Shown one piece after another: positions 55,003 through 62,733 of a stretch of DNA of 64,000 nt. Within the stretch, counting starts at the first letter, position 1, and the number at the start of each line of letters is the position of its first letter. Under the pieces are notes generated by a model that was given only the letters and a program-made list of their open reading frames with translations, did not search any database and was not told the DNA's origin. Source of the stretch: JALZAH01 sp051000755 (GTDB lineage Bacteria > Actinomycetota > Acidimicrobiia > Acidimicrobiales > Palsa-688); the NCBI GenBank assembly GCA_051000755.1, contig JBPCNZ010000076.1:1-64000 (forward strand). The letters run 5' to 3'. The position numbers and the translations under genes were made by a program.

Positions 55003-56067
55003 TCAGTCGCTTTGAGGGAGGATGACGACCCGGCGGGCCGCGTCCTCGCCCTCTGATGCGGTGCTGACTCCTTCGACATCGGTCAGGGCGTCATGGACGA
55101 CCTTGCGGTCGGGGGCGCTCATCGGCTCGAGGGCCTTGCGGGCGCCGCTGCTCCTGACCTCCTCGGCGACCTGGCGGGCGAACCGGCTGAGGGCCTCGGA
55201 GCGCTTCTGGCGGTACCCGCTCACGTCCACGTGGATGCGACCGTTGCTGGCACCGGTCTTGCGCTGCACCACCGTCCGGGTGAGGTCCTGGAGGGCCAGC
55301 AGGGTTGCGCCCTTGGGTCCGATCAGCATGCCGAGGTCCTCGCCGGTGAGGGCCAGGTCCAGCGTGTCGTCGTCGGGTTGGCTGCTGGCGATGTTCGCCG
55401 AGACGCCGAACTCCTGTACCAGCCCGTGGAGGAACTCCTCGGCTACCCTGCTCTGCTCGTCCAAGGACACGTCCACCTCGTTACCTTCCCCTCTGCTTGC
55501 TTTGCGTTCGGTCTGGTTCGGCTTCGAACCCCGGTCGTCCTGCCGGTCGGATTGTGCGGCCGGGGCGGCGGAGGCGGCCGGGGCGGCGGAGGCGGCCGGG
55601 GCGCGCCGAGCCGGGTTCCGTTTCGGGCTGCCGGTGGTTGCCTCGCCGGGCTGGGCCCGGTCGTCGGCGTCGTCGCTGGCAGTCGTGGTCACGCCATTGG
55701 CTCCGGCGCCCTTGGCCGGACTCTTGGCGGCCCGGGAACGCGGCCGGGGGGCAGGGTCCCTCGGCTCGTCGCCAACTTCCGCCTCGGGCTCATCGGTTGC
55801 CGTTACCGCATCGCTCGACGCCGTTTCGCCCTTGGGACCGGACCCCTTGGCGTTGCGCCCCCGCCGCCGGCGCTCGTCCTTGGCGCGCGGCGCCACCGGC
55901 CGGACTCGGGCCCGAACCCGGCCCTCGGAGCGCAACCGTCCAAACAGCCCATTTCTCGGTTCCTCGAGGACCTCGAACTCGGCGTCCTGCTCGTCGACGC
56001 CGAGCTCGTCGAGGGCCGCCTCCTTGGCGTCCTCGATGGTACGACCTGTGGTCTCTACCCATTCCAT
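55003..56067 (-). CDS. jag: Jag/KhpB RNA-binding protein
   Basis: 354 residues. The Jag-N domain is at 1-55 (EWVETTGRTIEDAKEAALDELGVDEQDAEFEVLEEPRNGLFG). A long charged and Ala-rich linker (60-195) follows, then a KH domain (LALTGEDLGMLIGPKGATLLALQDLTRTVV) and an R3H domain (RFARQVAEEVRSSGARKALEPMSAPDRKVVHDAL). It binds RNA and is linked to cell division and envelope homeostasis. It lies two bases after the yidC stop. Confidence 0.94.
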   Translation of the reverse strand: MEWVETTGRTIEDAKEAALDELGVDEQDAEFEVLEEPRNGLFGRLRSEGRVRARVRPVAPRAKDERRRRGRNAKGSGPKGETASSDAVTATDEPEAEVGDEPRDPAPRPRSRAAKSPAKGAGANGVTTTASDDADDRAQPGEATTGSPKRNPARRAPAASAAPAASAAPAAQSDRQDDRGSKPNQTERKASRGEGNEVDVSLDEQSRVAEEFLHGLVQEFGVSANIASSQPDDDTLDLALTGEDLGMLIGPKGATLLALQDLTRTVVQRKTGASNGRIHVDVSGYRQKRSEALSRFARQVAEEVRSSGARKALEPMSAPDRKVVHDALTDVEGVSTASEGEDAARRVVILPQSD

Positions 56068-56069
56068 GC

Positions 56070-57506
56070 TCAGCGACCTCGGCGTTTCCTGTTGGTGCCC
56101 CCGCGTGCACCCGTCCGGCCGGCGCTGCCGCCGGTGCGGGGCCTGGCCTCCCGGCCGGCGCCGTCGGCTGGGCGGCCGCCGCCGCCGTTGGCTCCGTTGG
56201 CTCCATTCGCACCGTTGGCACCGTTGCCGCCGTTGGCCTTGACCTGGGCTGCGGGCTTGCCGCCTCCGGGCCGGGGCTGGTTGCCCTGCTTGGCCTTGTT
56301 GCCGGTGCTGGCTCCGTTGGTCTTACCGGCGGTGGCCTGGGCCTGACCGTTGGGTCGGGCAGCGCCATTGGGCCGGGCGGCGCCGTTGGGCTGCTTGGCG
56401 GGACCGCCCTGCTTGGCCGATCCGCCCGCCTTGGCCGACGGGGCAGGTTTGCCCGACGGGGCCGGTTTGGCCGACGGGGCCGTCTTGCCCGAGGCGGCCG
56501 CTCCGCCGCTCGCTGCCTTGCGCTGCTCGGCCAGCTCCTGCTGCTTGGCCAGCAGGGTCTGGAACCGGCTGCGCGATGCCGGAGGTTTCGCCGGCTGTTT
56601 GGCCGCGGCCTTGCTCGGGCGGGGCTTCCCCTTATCCTCGGCGTCGATCTCGTTGGTGTGGGCCTCGACCTCGATGACCTCCTGGGCCACCAGAGCCTTC
56701 ACCTTGGGGTCGAAGCGGTACATGGCGGTCTGCTGGATGATCCGGCACACGTTGGACATTCCGTAGTACAGGACCACACCGGCAGGGAAGCCGATGCAGA
56801 ACACGCCGAAGACCAGCGGCAGGAACTTCATCAGCTTGGCCTGGGGGTTGTTGGCCGCCGCCGGGTTGCGGGACATCATCTGCGCCGTCTGGGCGTACTG
56901 GCTGCCGATCATGATCAGCAGGAGGACGAAGAACGGGATGGCGGCGAAGAACGACGAGTGGGGGCTGAGCGCCTTCTTGGCCAGATCCATGCCGAAGGCG
57001 TTGAGGTGCCCGTGGGCGGCCACGATGTCGGCGTACATCTTGGTGTGTATCGACAGGTACTGGGGGGTGGAGTGGATGACGCCGTTGACGGTGGTCGTAT
57101 GGCTGAGCCCGTCGATGACCCGAAAGAGAGCGAAGAACACCGGCAGGGGCAGGATGGAAGGCAGGCAGCTGCCGAACGGGCTGACGTTGTGCTCTTTGAA
57201 CAGCTCCATCTGGGCCTGGGCGAACGCCTGGCGGTCGTTCTTGTGCTGCTCCTGGAGCTTCTTCAGCTGCGGTTGCAGCTTCTGCATGGCCAACATGGAC
57301 CGGGTGGTCTTGAGGGTCAGGGGCGAGATGATGACCATCCACACCACGGCCAGGATCAGGATGGCGATGCCGTAGTTGGGGACGATGCTGTAGAAGAAGG
57401 CCAGCACCGACGCGATGGGCTTGGCGATCGGGTTGATGATGCCGCTGCCGAAGCCACTGCTGCTGTTGCTGGTGGTGGCGGCGAGGGTCGCGACCAGGTG
57501 GGACAT
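56070..57506 (-). CDS. yidC: membrane protein insertase YidC
   Basis: 478 residues from the ATG at 57506. Five membrane segments form the Oxa1/YidC core, which includes the SPLTLKTTRSMLAMQKLQPQLKKLQ cytoplasmic loop and MFGVFCIGFPAGVVLYYGMSN-like C-terminal helices (here LVFGVFCIGFPAGVVLYYGM). It lacks the large periplasmic domain of proteobacteria, as expected. A basic Lys/Ala/Pro/Gly/Asn-rich tail of about 180 residues with PSAK, PSGK and NGA repeats may bind the ribosome. It is 10 bp after yidD. Confidence 0.96.
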   Translation of the reverse strand: MSHLVATLAATTSNSSSGFGSGIINPIAKPIASVLAFFYSIVPNYGIAILILAVVWMVIISPLTLKTTRSMLAMQKLQPQLKKLQEQHKNDRQAFAQAQMELFKEHNVSPFGSCLPSILPLPVFFALFRVIDGLSHTTTVNGVIHSTPQYLSIHTKMYADIVAAHGHLNAFGMDLAKKALSPHSSFFAAIPFFVLLLIMIGSQYAQTAQMMSRNPAAANNPQAKLMKFLPLVFGVFCIGFPAGVVLYYGMSNVCRIIQQTAMYRFDPKVKALVAQEVIEVEAHTNEIDAEDKGKPRPSKAAAKQPAKPPASRSRFQTLLAKQQELAEQRKAASGGAAASGKTAPSAKPAPSGKPAPSAKAGGSAKQGGPAKQPNGAARPNGAARPNGQAQATAGKTNGASTGNKAKQGNQPRPGGGKPAAQVKANGGNGANGANGANGANGGGGRPADGAGREARPRTGGSAGRTGARGGTNRKRRGR

Positions 57507-57516
57507 CACTGAAGCC

Positions 57517-57756
57517 TCATTCCGGAACGGGATCGGCCCCGAAGGACCCAAACGGATGGCACCGGCCGAGCCGGCGAACGGTCAGGCCGAGCCCGCGGAC
57601 CACGCCGTGACGGGCCAGAGCCTGAGCGGCGTATTCGGAGCAGGTGGGGGTGAACCGGCAGGGGGAGACATGACCGGCTCGGCCCAGTTGGTAGACCCGG
57701 ATCAAGCCGACGACCACCCGGGTCGACCGCGGTGAGGGCGAGACCATCGCATGCAT
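57517..57756 (-). CDS. yidD: membrane protein insertion efficiency factor YidD
   Basis: 79 residues. LIRVYQLGRAGHVSPCRFTPTCSEYAAQALARHGVVRGLGLTVRRLGRCHPFG is the YidD pattern with its three conserved cysteines. The ATG shares one base with the rnpA stop (TGATG). An alternative start is the ATG at 57747. The protein sits at the membrane and helps YidC-dependent insertion. Confidence 0.93.
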   Translation of the reverse strand: MHAMVSPSPRSTRVVVGLIRVYQLGRAGHVSPCRFTPTCSEYAAQALARHGVVRGLGLTVRRLGRCHPFGSFGADPVPE

Positions 57757-58139
57757 CAGCGACGCGCCCGTACCTGACCTGCAGGGCGGACCCGGGTGGA
57801 GCTGGCTATCGCTTGTGACACCATGGTTCGAAGCTCGTCGTAGGGAGAGAGGGCGGCGGGGGGGCCGGCGCCGATGAGAAATGCACCGGGGGGCAGCGTA
57901 GGGGCGACCTCCCGGACAATCATGCGAAGCCGGCGCCGTAGCCGGTTCCGGACAACGGCGGGACCAACACGCTTTCCGATGGCAAAGGCCACGCGAGGAG
58001 GCTCCGTCGGCTGCCCTGGGACCCACGATACCGTGATCGGGCCCGCCCGACCACGGCGCCCCTTGCCGAAGGCGTCGAAGGTGGCTTGGCCCTGGACCCG
58101 CCAGATGGTGTGACGCCCCGTCACGGAGGGCTGGATCAC
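57756..58139 (-). CDS. rnpA: ribonuclease P protein component
   Basis: 127 residues. The RNase P protein signature is RVAFAIGKRVGPAVVRNRLRRRLRMIVRE, a basic patch that binds the RNA subunit and pre-tRNA leader. The C-terminus is short and basic. It lies 73 bp downstream of rpmH on the same strand and overlaps yidD. Together rpmH-rnpA-yidD-yidC-jag-rsmG form the classic operon. Confidence 0.95.
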   Translation of the reverse strand: MIQPSVTGRHTIWRVQGQATFDAFGKGRRGRAGPITVSWVPGQPTEPPRVAFAIGKRVGPAVVRNRLRRRLRMIVREVAPTLPPGAFLIGAGPPAALSPYDELRTMVSQAIASSTRVRPAGQVRARR

Positions 58140-58212
58140 GGGAGGAAGTGGTCATAAGAGGGGCCCCCGTCGTTCGGGGTCGCCGACGAGGAGGCTGCGA
58201 CGATCGGCGGTG

Positions 58213-58347
58213 CTAGGCCGAGAGCCGCTTGCGGCCCTTGAGCCGTCGCGACTTGATGATCGCCTGCCCGGCGCGATCCGACATCCGGTGCCGGAAGCCG
58301 TGGCGCTTGGCCCGCTTCCGGTTGTTGGGCTGGAATGTGCGCTTCAC
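58213..58347 (-). CDS. rpmH: 50S ribosomal protein L34
   Basis: 44 residues from a GTG at 58347, with AGGAG seven bases upstream. KRTFQPNNRKRAKRHGFRHRMSDRAGQAIIKSRRLKGRKRLSA is a full L34. In most bacteria dnaA lies next, on the other side of oriC. Here the next gene is a CPBP protease gene and dnaA is 49 kb away on the same strand. The 231 bp upstream (58348-58578) show no DnaA boxes. Confidence 0.97.
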   Translation of the reverse strand: MKRTFQPNNRKRAKRHGFRHRMSDRAGQAIIKSRRLKGRKRLSA

Positions 58348-58565
58348 CTCTGGTCTCCTCGGTGCGATCGTCGACCCTGGCCAAGCGGCGGGGGTCCCCA
58401 CCGAGGGTGGCCAACCTTTGGCCGGTGCACAGTGGCGCCGGCCGCGTCGGTCCTGGGGACAACGTGTCCCACGGCCGAGCGATCCTATGCCACCTCGGGT
58501 CCGACCGCCAGACGCGGTCAGCGAGCCGACCGGCGGGTGCCACCTGCGGCTGTGACGACCGGAAG

Positions 58566-58571
58566 TAGCCT
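58566..58571 (+). promoter_or_regulatory. -10 box of leaderless CPBP gene
   Basis: TAGCCT, seven bases before the GTG at 58579; no ribosome site. Confidence 0.45.
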
Positions 58572-58578
58572 CGTCGCG

Positions 58579-59322
58579 GTGACCGCATCCGGGCCGCCGC
58601 CACCGTCGGGGGACCTCGACCCGACCTCACCGGCGTTGCGCGGCCCCGGCCTGGCGGGCCTCTCGGCCATCGCCTTCCTGGCCGGAGGAGCGGTGCTGGG
58701 CTCCGTCCTGGCCGGCCTGGTGGCGGCGGCGACCGGGTCGACGACGGGATCGGGTACCACCCTCGCCGGCGAGATCGGTCTGTGGTCGGGCATGGCGGCC
58801 GCCGCCGTGTTCGTGTCCCGTCACTTCGGGACGAGATCGCTGAGGAACGACTTCGGCCTGGCCCTCAACTGGCGGGACCTGTGGCCCGGAGTCTGTGCCC
58901 TGGGCGTCGGCCTGGTGCTCACCAACCTGGTCGCGGTCGCCTTCTCCGGCACCCGTTTCGCCGGGAGCAACACCCAGATCATCGCCGGTCAGAAGCACAA
59001 CGGCCTGGGCTTCGCCGTCATCACCGTCATCGTCGCCGTCGGGGCGCCGGTGTTCGAGGAACTGTTCTTCCGTGGCGTCCTGCGGACCGCTCTGGCCAGC
59101 CGCCTGGGGTCCCACACCGCCGTGTGGATCCAGGCCGGCCTCTTCGGGTTGGCCCACTACCAACCGGCGGGCGGCTTGGGGAACGTGTCGATCGTCGTCA
59201 TCGTGGGTTCGCTTGGCGTCGTGCTCGGCTACACGGCCAGAGCCACCAGGCGTCTCGGGCCCGGCATGATCGCCCACGGCTTGTTCAACTCGATTCAAGT
59301 CGCCCTTGTCCTGACGAGCTGA
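58579..59322 (+). CDS. CPBP-family intramembrane metalloprotease
   Basis: 247 residues with about seven hydrophobic segments. The conserved motifs are EELFFRG (Glu160, Glu161, Arg165), FGLAHY, and HGLFNS near the end, which together make the putative metal site. Relatives include CAAX prenyl proteases and bacteriocin-immunity proteins; the substrate here is unknown. It is divergent from rpmH. Confidence 0.88.
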   Translation: MTASGPPPPSGDLDPTSPALRGPGLAGLSAIAFLAGGAVLGSVLAGLVAAATGSTTGSGTTLAGEIGLWSGMAAAAVFVSRHFGTRSLRNDFGLALNWRDLWPGVCALGVGLVLTNLVAVAFSGTRFAGSNTQIIAGQKHNGLGFAVITVIVAVGAPVFEELFFRGVLRTALASRLGSHTAVWIQAGLFGLAHYQPAGGLGNVSIVVIVGSLGVVLGYTARATRRLGPGMIAHGLFNSIQVALVLTS

Positions 59323-59474
59323 GAGGTTCCTCCCGCATGTGGGCAACTCCGCCGCCCACACGGCTCAGGTCCTGACAGACGGACCCGGTCCGGCGGCCCC
59401 CACAATCCTGAGTGATCTGGTCGACTATCGGGCTCGGAACGGATAACGTGACCACACGAACCGAAGGAGAACCT

Positions 59475-60110
59475 ATGGCGCTACAACTGGGCGACGAAGC
59501 CCCCGATTTCACGGCCGAGACATCCGAAGGGACGGTCTCGTTCCACGAGTGGCTGGGTGACGGATGGGGAGTGCTGTTCTCCCATCCCAAGGACTTCACG
59601 CCCGTGTGCACCACCGAGCTCGGGGCGGTGGCGAAGCTCAAGGACGAGTTCGCCAAGCGCAACGCCAAGGTCATCGCCATCAGCGTGGACAGCGTCGAGT
59701 CCCACAAGGGCTGGATCCCCGACATCAACGAGACCCAGGACACCACGGTCAACTTCCCGATCATCGCCGACCCCGACCGCAAGGTCGCCGATCTCTACGG
59801 GATGATCCACCCCAACGCCGGCGACACCGTCACCGTGCGCTCGGTGTTCCTTGTCGGGCCCGACAAGAAGGTGAAGCTGATGATCACCTACCCCCAGAGC
59901 ACCGGCCGCAACTTTGCCGAGATCCTCAGGGTCCTCGACTCCCTGCAGCTCACCGCCAAGTACCAGGTGTCCACTCCGGCCGACTGGCAGGACGGTGAGG
60001 ACGTGATCATCGTGCCCGCCGTCTCCGACGAGGCGGCCAAGGACAAGTTCCCCAAGGGCTGGAACGAGGTCCGCCCCTACCTGCGCCTCACCCCTCAGCC
60101 GAACCGCTGA
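59475..60110 (+). CDS. 1-Cys peroxiredoxin (Prx6 type)
   Basis: 211 residues from the ATG at 59475, with GAAGGAG before it. The peroxidatic Cys45 is in FTPVCTTELG. No second redox cysteine is present, and the long C-terminal domain (KYQVSTPADWQDGEDVIIVPAVSDEAAKDKFPKGW) marks the Prx6 subgroup. It reduces peroxides. Upstream in-frame codons lack a ribosome site. A strong terminator follows. Confidence 0.95.
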   Translation: MALQLGDEAPDFTAETSEGTVSFHEWLGDGWGVLFSHPKDFTPVCTTELGAVAKLKDEFAKRNAKVIAISVDSVESHKGWIPDINETQDTTVNFPIIADPDRKVADLYGMIHPNAGDTVTVRSVFLVGPDKKVKLMITYPQSTGRNFAEILRVLDSLQLTAKYQVSTPADWQDGEDVIIVPAVSDEAAKDKFPKGWNEVRPYLRLTPQPNR

Positions 60111-60139
60111 GCGCCCAACTCCCCGAGTCATCCTTGCCG

Positions 60140-60172
60140 ACGGCGCCGGTCCCCGTTCGGGGCCGGCGCCGT
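60140..60172 (+). terminator. terminator after the peroxiredoxin gene
   Basis: ACGGCGCCGG pairs with CCGGCGCCGT, continuing into CCCC/GGGG around a GTTC loop, with one bulged T. This is a 14-bp stem starting 30 bp after the stop codon. Confidence 0.85.
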
Positions 60173-60208
60173 GGCGCGCCTCGCCTCGGACGGTCTGCCG
60201 GGCCAGGC

Positions 60209-60266
60209 TTGGTCCGAACGAATGAGACCGGCGTATCATCTTTACCAACCCCACACTGACTGTCAG
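60209..60266 (+). promoter_or_regulatory. thiolase promoter region with small dyad
   Basis: TTGGTC (60209-60214), 19 bases, then TATCAT (60234-60239) is a plausible promoter. An 11-bp dyad CTGACTGTCAG (60256-60266) lies between it and the AAGGAG ribosome site, where a repressor could act. Confidence 0.4.
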
Positions 60267-60282
60267 GTACAAGGAGCAACAC

Positions 60283-61476
60283 ATGAGCAATGCCGTCATC
60301 GTCGATGCCGTGCGGACCCCGGGCGGGAAGCGCAACGGGAAGCTTTCTGGCTGGCACCCGGTCGATCTGGCCGCCGAGACCCTGAGGGCGCTCGTCGAGC
60401 GCAACGGCCTCGATCCCGCTGAAGTCGAGGACGTGATCATGGGCTGCGTGATGCAGGTCGGGGCCCAAGGGCTCAACGTGGGCCGCAACGCTGCCCTGGC
60501 CGCCGGATTCCCCGAGTCCGTGGTGGGCACCACCATCGACCGTCAGTGCGGATCCTCCCAGCAGTCCATCCATTTTGCCGCTCAGGGCGTCGCCGCCGGT
60601 GCCTACGACGTCGTCATCGCCGCGGGAGTGGAGGTCATGAGCCTCGTCCCCATGGGGGCCAGCATCGGCAGCGGCCTCGGGTTCCCCTTCGGCCCCCAGG
60701 TCGGCCTGCGCTACGAGCCGATCGGCGGGCTGGTGCCCCAGGGCATCTCGGCGGAGATGATCGCCGACCAATGGGACCTGTCCCGCGAGGACCTGGACCG
60801 CTTCGGCGCCCTCAGCCAGGAACGGGCCGCCCGCGCCACGACCGAGGGTCGCTTCGAGGGTCAGATCCTCCCGGTCCGCCAGATCGTCAAGGACAAGAAG
60901 ACGGGCAACCTCGTCGCCTCCGATGACGTGGTCAGCACCGACGAGGGCATTCGCCCCGGTACCACCCCCGAGACGCTGGCCAACTTGAAGCCGGCGTTCA
61001 AGGCCGACGGCAAGGTGACGGCCGGCAACTCGTCCCAGATCACCGACGGCGCCTCCGCCGTCCTGATCATGAGCGAGGAGCGGGCCGCCGCTCTGGGCCT
61101 GACCCCCCGGGCCCGCTTCCACGCCTTCGCCCTGGCCGGTGTCGATCCCGTCACCATGCTCACCGGCCCCATCCCGGCCACCACCAAGGTGCTGGAGAGG
61201 GCGAAGTTGACCATGGACGACATCGACCTCACCGAGATCAACGAGGCCTTCGCCTCCGTCGTCCTGGCGTGGGAGAAGGAGCACCACCCGGACATGGAGA
61301 AGGTCAACGTCAACGGCGGCGCCATCGCCCTGGGTCACCCGCTGGGCTGCTCGGGCACCAAGCTCATGACCACCTTGCTCTACGAGCTGGAGCGCACCGG
61401 TGGCCGCTACGGTCTGCAGACCATGTGTGAGGGCGGCGGCATGGCCAACGCCACCGTCATCGAGCGCCTGGGCTGA
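60283..61476 (+). CDS. thiolase / acetyl-CoA acetyltransferase
   Basis: 397 residues. The nucleophile is Cys89 in DRQCGSSQQ, the His is His352 in GHPLGCSGTK and the second Cys is Cys382 in CEGGGMAN. The NEAFASVV motif is also present. It either condenses two acetyl-CoA or cleaves beta-ketoacyl-CoA in fatty acid degradation; neighbours do not decide. AAGGAG precedes the ATG. Confidence 0.95.
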   Translation: MSNAVIVDAVRTPGGKRNGKLSGWHPVDLAAETLRALVERNGLDPAEVEDVIMGCVMQVGAQGLNVGRNAALAAGFPESVVGTTIDRQCGSSQQSIHFAAQGVAAGAYDVVIAAGVEVMSLVPMGASIGSGLGFPFGPQVGLRYEPIGGLVPQGISAEMIADQWDLSREDLDRFGALSQERAARATTEGRFEGQILPVRQIVKDKKTGNLVASDDVVSTDEGIRPGTTPETLANLKPAFKADGKVTAGNSSQITDGASAVLIMSEERAAALGLTPRARFHAFALAGVDPVTMLTGPIPATTKVLERAKLTMDDIDLTEINEAFASVVLAWEKEHHPDMEKVNVNGGAIALGHPLGCSGTKLMTTLLYELERTGGRYGLQTMCEGGGMANATVIERLG

Positions 61477-61496
61477 CCCCGGATTCATCCCCAGGT

Positions 61497-61505
61497 TGTG
61501 GACAA
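61497..61505. promoter_or_regulatory. single perfect DnaA box
   Basis: TGTGGACAA, reverse of the consensus TTGTCCACA, in the gap between the thiolase and crgA ends. It is isolated. Confidence 0.35.
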
Positions 61506-61610
61506 ATCTGGGGAGGAAGATGACATCGCTGTAACTTCACCTGCCGGCAACGTCCCGTACACACCGGGCGGAGCCGGCCGGTCAGCGACGGGTCGGTACC
61601 CCTCGGTGGA

Positions 61611-61952
61611 TCAGTGCCACTTGGTGGAGACGATGAACCCGGCGACGATGGCGCCCAGGCCGGCCAGCAGGTACACGTTGGACGGCGAGGAGGGGAGCAC
61701 GCCCAGGTAGTTGAGGACGATGGCCAGGATCCCGCCCCCGAAGAACGTGAGCATGATCGCCGGCACCCACCACGGGCTCGGCTTGCTCTCTTCCTGCGAG
61801 GTCGGAGGGGTGTAGCGCCCGGTCGCCTCCCGGGCGTACCGGGGAGTGGCGCCACTCGACGTGGCCGCCCGGCCCGAAGCCTTGGCGGGGCGATTCGGGC
61901 GGGTCCCCTTCGGCGTCGCCCGCCCCGGTGCATCTTTGGTGCGTCGGGCCAT
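61611..61952 (-). CDS. crgA: cell division protein CrgA
   Basis: 113 residues from the ATG at 61952, chosen because TAGTGT lies eight bases upstream; ATG at 61958 and GTG at 61964 are in frame. A basic N-terminal half (ARRTKDAPGRATPKGTRPNRPAK) precedes two membrane helices, WWVPAIMLTFFGGGILAIVLNYL and VYLLAGLGAIVAGFIVSTKWH, the CrgA layout. CrgA inhibits or positions FtsZ-dependent division in actinobacteria. Its neighbours pabA and pknB match mycobacteria. Confidence 0.93.
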   Translation of the reverse strand: MARRTKDAPGRATPKGTRPNRPAKASGRAATSSGATPRYAREATGRYTPPTSQEESKPSPWWVPAIMLTFFGGGILAIVLNYLGVLPSSPSNVYLLAGLGAIVAGFIVSTKWH

Positions 61953-61960
61953 CGCCATCG

Positions 61961-61966
61961 ACACTA
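61961..61966 (-). promoter_or_regulatory. -10 box of leaderless crgA
   Basis: TAGTGT on the minus strand, eight bases before the ATG at 61952. Confidence 0.35.
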
Positions 61967-62006
61967 GGCGATGGTGAGGCGGGTATCGGGGGCCGCGGGA
62001 GTCCCG

Positions 62007-62012
62007 TAGGCT
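62007..62012 (+). promoter_or_regulatory. -10 box of leaderless pabA
   Basis: TAGGCT, eight bases before the GTG at 62021; no ribosome site. Confidence 0.45.
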
Positions 62013-62020
62013 CGGCGCCC

Positions 62021-62671
62021 GTGGCCCGGGTCCTCGTGATCGACAACTACGACTCGTTCGTCTACAACCTGGTCCAGTACCTGGGGGAGCTCGGGGCTGA
62101 GCCGATCGTGCGCCGGCCGGCTGACATCGATCCGGCCGGGCTCGCTGATCTGGCCCCCGACGGGCTGCTCATCTCCCCCGGGCCGGGCCGGCCCGAGGAG
62201 GCCACCACCGCCCTGCGCCTCCTGCACGCCGCAGCCGGGAAGATCCCGGTGCTCGGGGTGTGCCTGGGCCACCAGTGCATCGCCGTGGCCTACGGGGCGG
62301 AGGTCGTCCGGGTCCCGGTCATGCACGGCAAGACGTCGGAGATCACCCACGACGGTCTGGGCGTGTTCGCGGCCCTCCCCGATCCCCTGGTCGCCACCCG
62401 CTACCACTCGTTGGCCATCGAGGGCGGGGCCTCGGGCGGTGCCGACCTCGACGGCGCCCCCGACCTGGAGGTGACGGCCTGGGCCAGCGACGGGACGATC
62501 ATGGGAGTCCGCCACCGGCATCTGGCCGTCGAAGGGGTGCAGTTCCACCCCGAGTCGATCCTCACTGATGGCGGTCACCGGCTGGTGGCCAACTGGTTGG
62601 AGTCGTGCGGGCAGGCCGGGGCCATCGTTGCCGCGGGGCCGGCCGCCGACCGCCAGCGCCTCCCCGCCTGA
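62021..62671 (+). CDS. pabA: anthranilate/aminodeoxychorismate synthase glutaminase subunit
   Basis: 216 residues. A class I glutamine amidotransferase with nucleophile Cys81 in GVCLGHQCIAVAYGA, and FHPES carrying the His-Glu pair. VLVIDNYDSFVYNLVQYLGELGAEPIVRR is the TrpG/PabA start. It supplies ammonia for folate (with PabB) or tryptophan (with TrpE) synthesis; one copy often serves both. It is transcribed towards pknB, between crgA and pknB as in mycobacteria. Confidence 0.93.
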   Translation: MARVLVIDNYDSFVYNLVQYLGELGAEPIVRRPADIDPAGLADLAPDGLLISPGPGRPEEATTALRLLHAAAGKIPVLGVCLGHQCIAVAYGAEVVRVPVMHGKTSEITHDGLGVFAALPDPLVATRYHSLAIEGGASGGADLDGAPDLEVTAWASDGTIMGVRHRHLAVEGVQFHPESILTDGGHRLVANWLESCGQAGAIVAAGPAADRQRLPA

Positions 62672-62733
62672 GTCCGACAGCCCGGCCTCTCACGACGCCC
62701 CTGCCCGGCGCGGCGCCGCCCCGGTGGGCCCAG

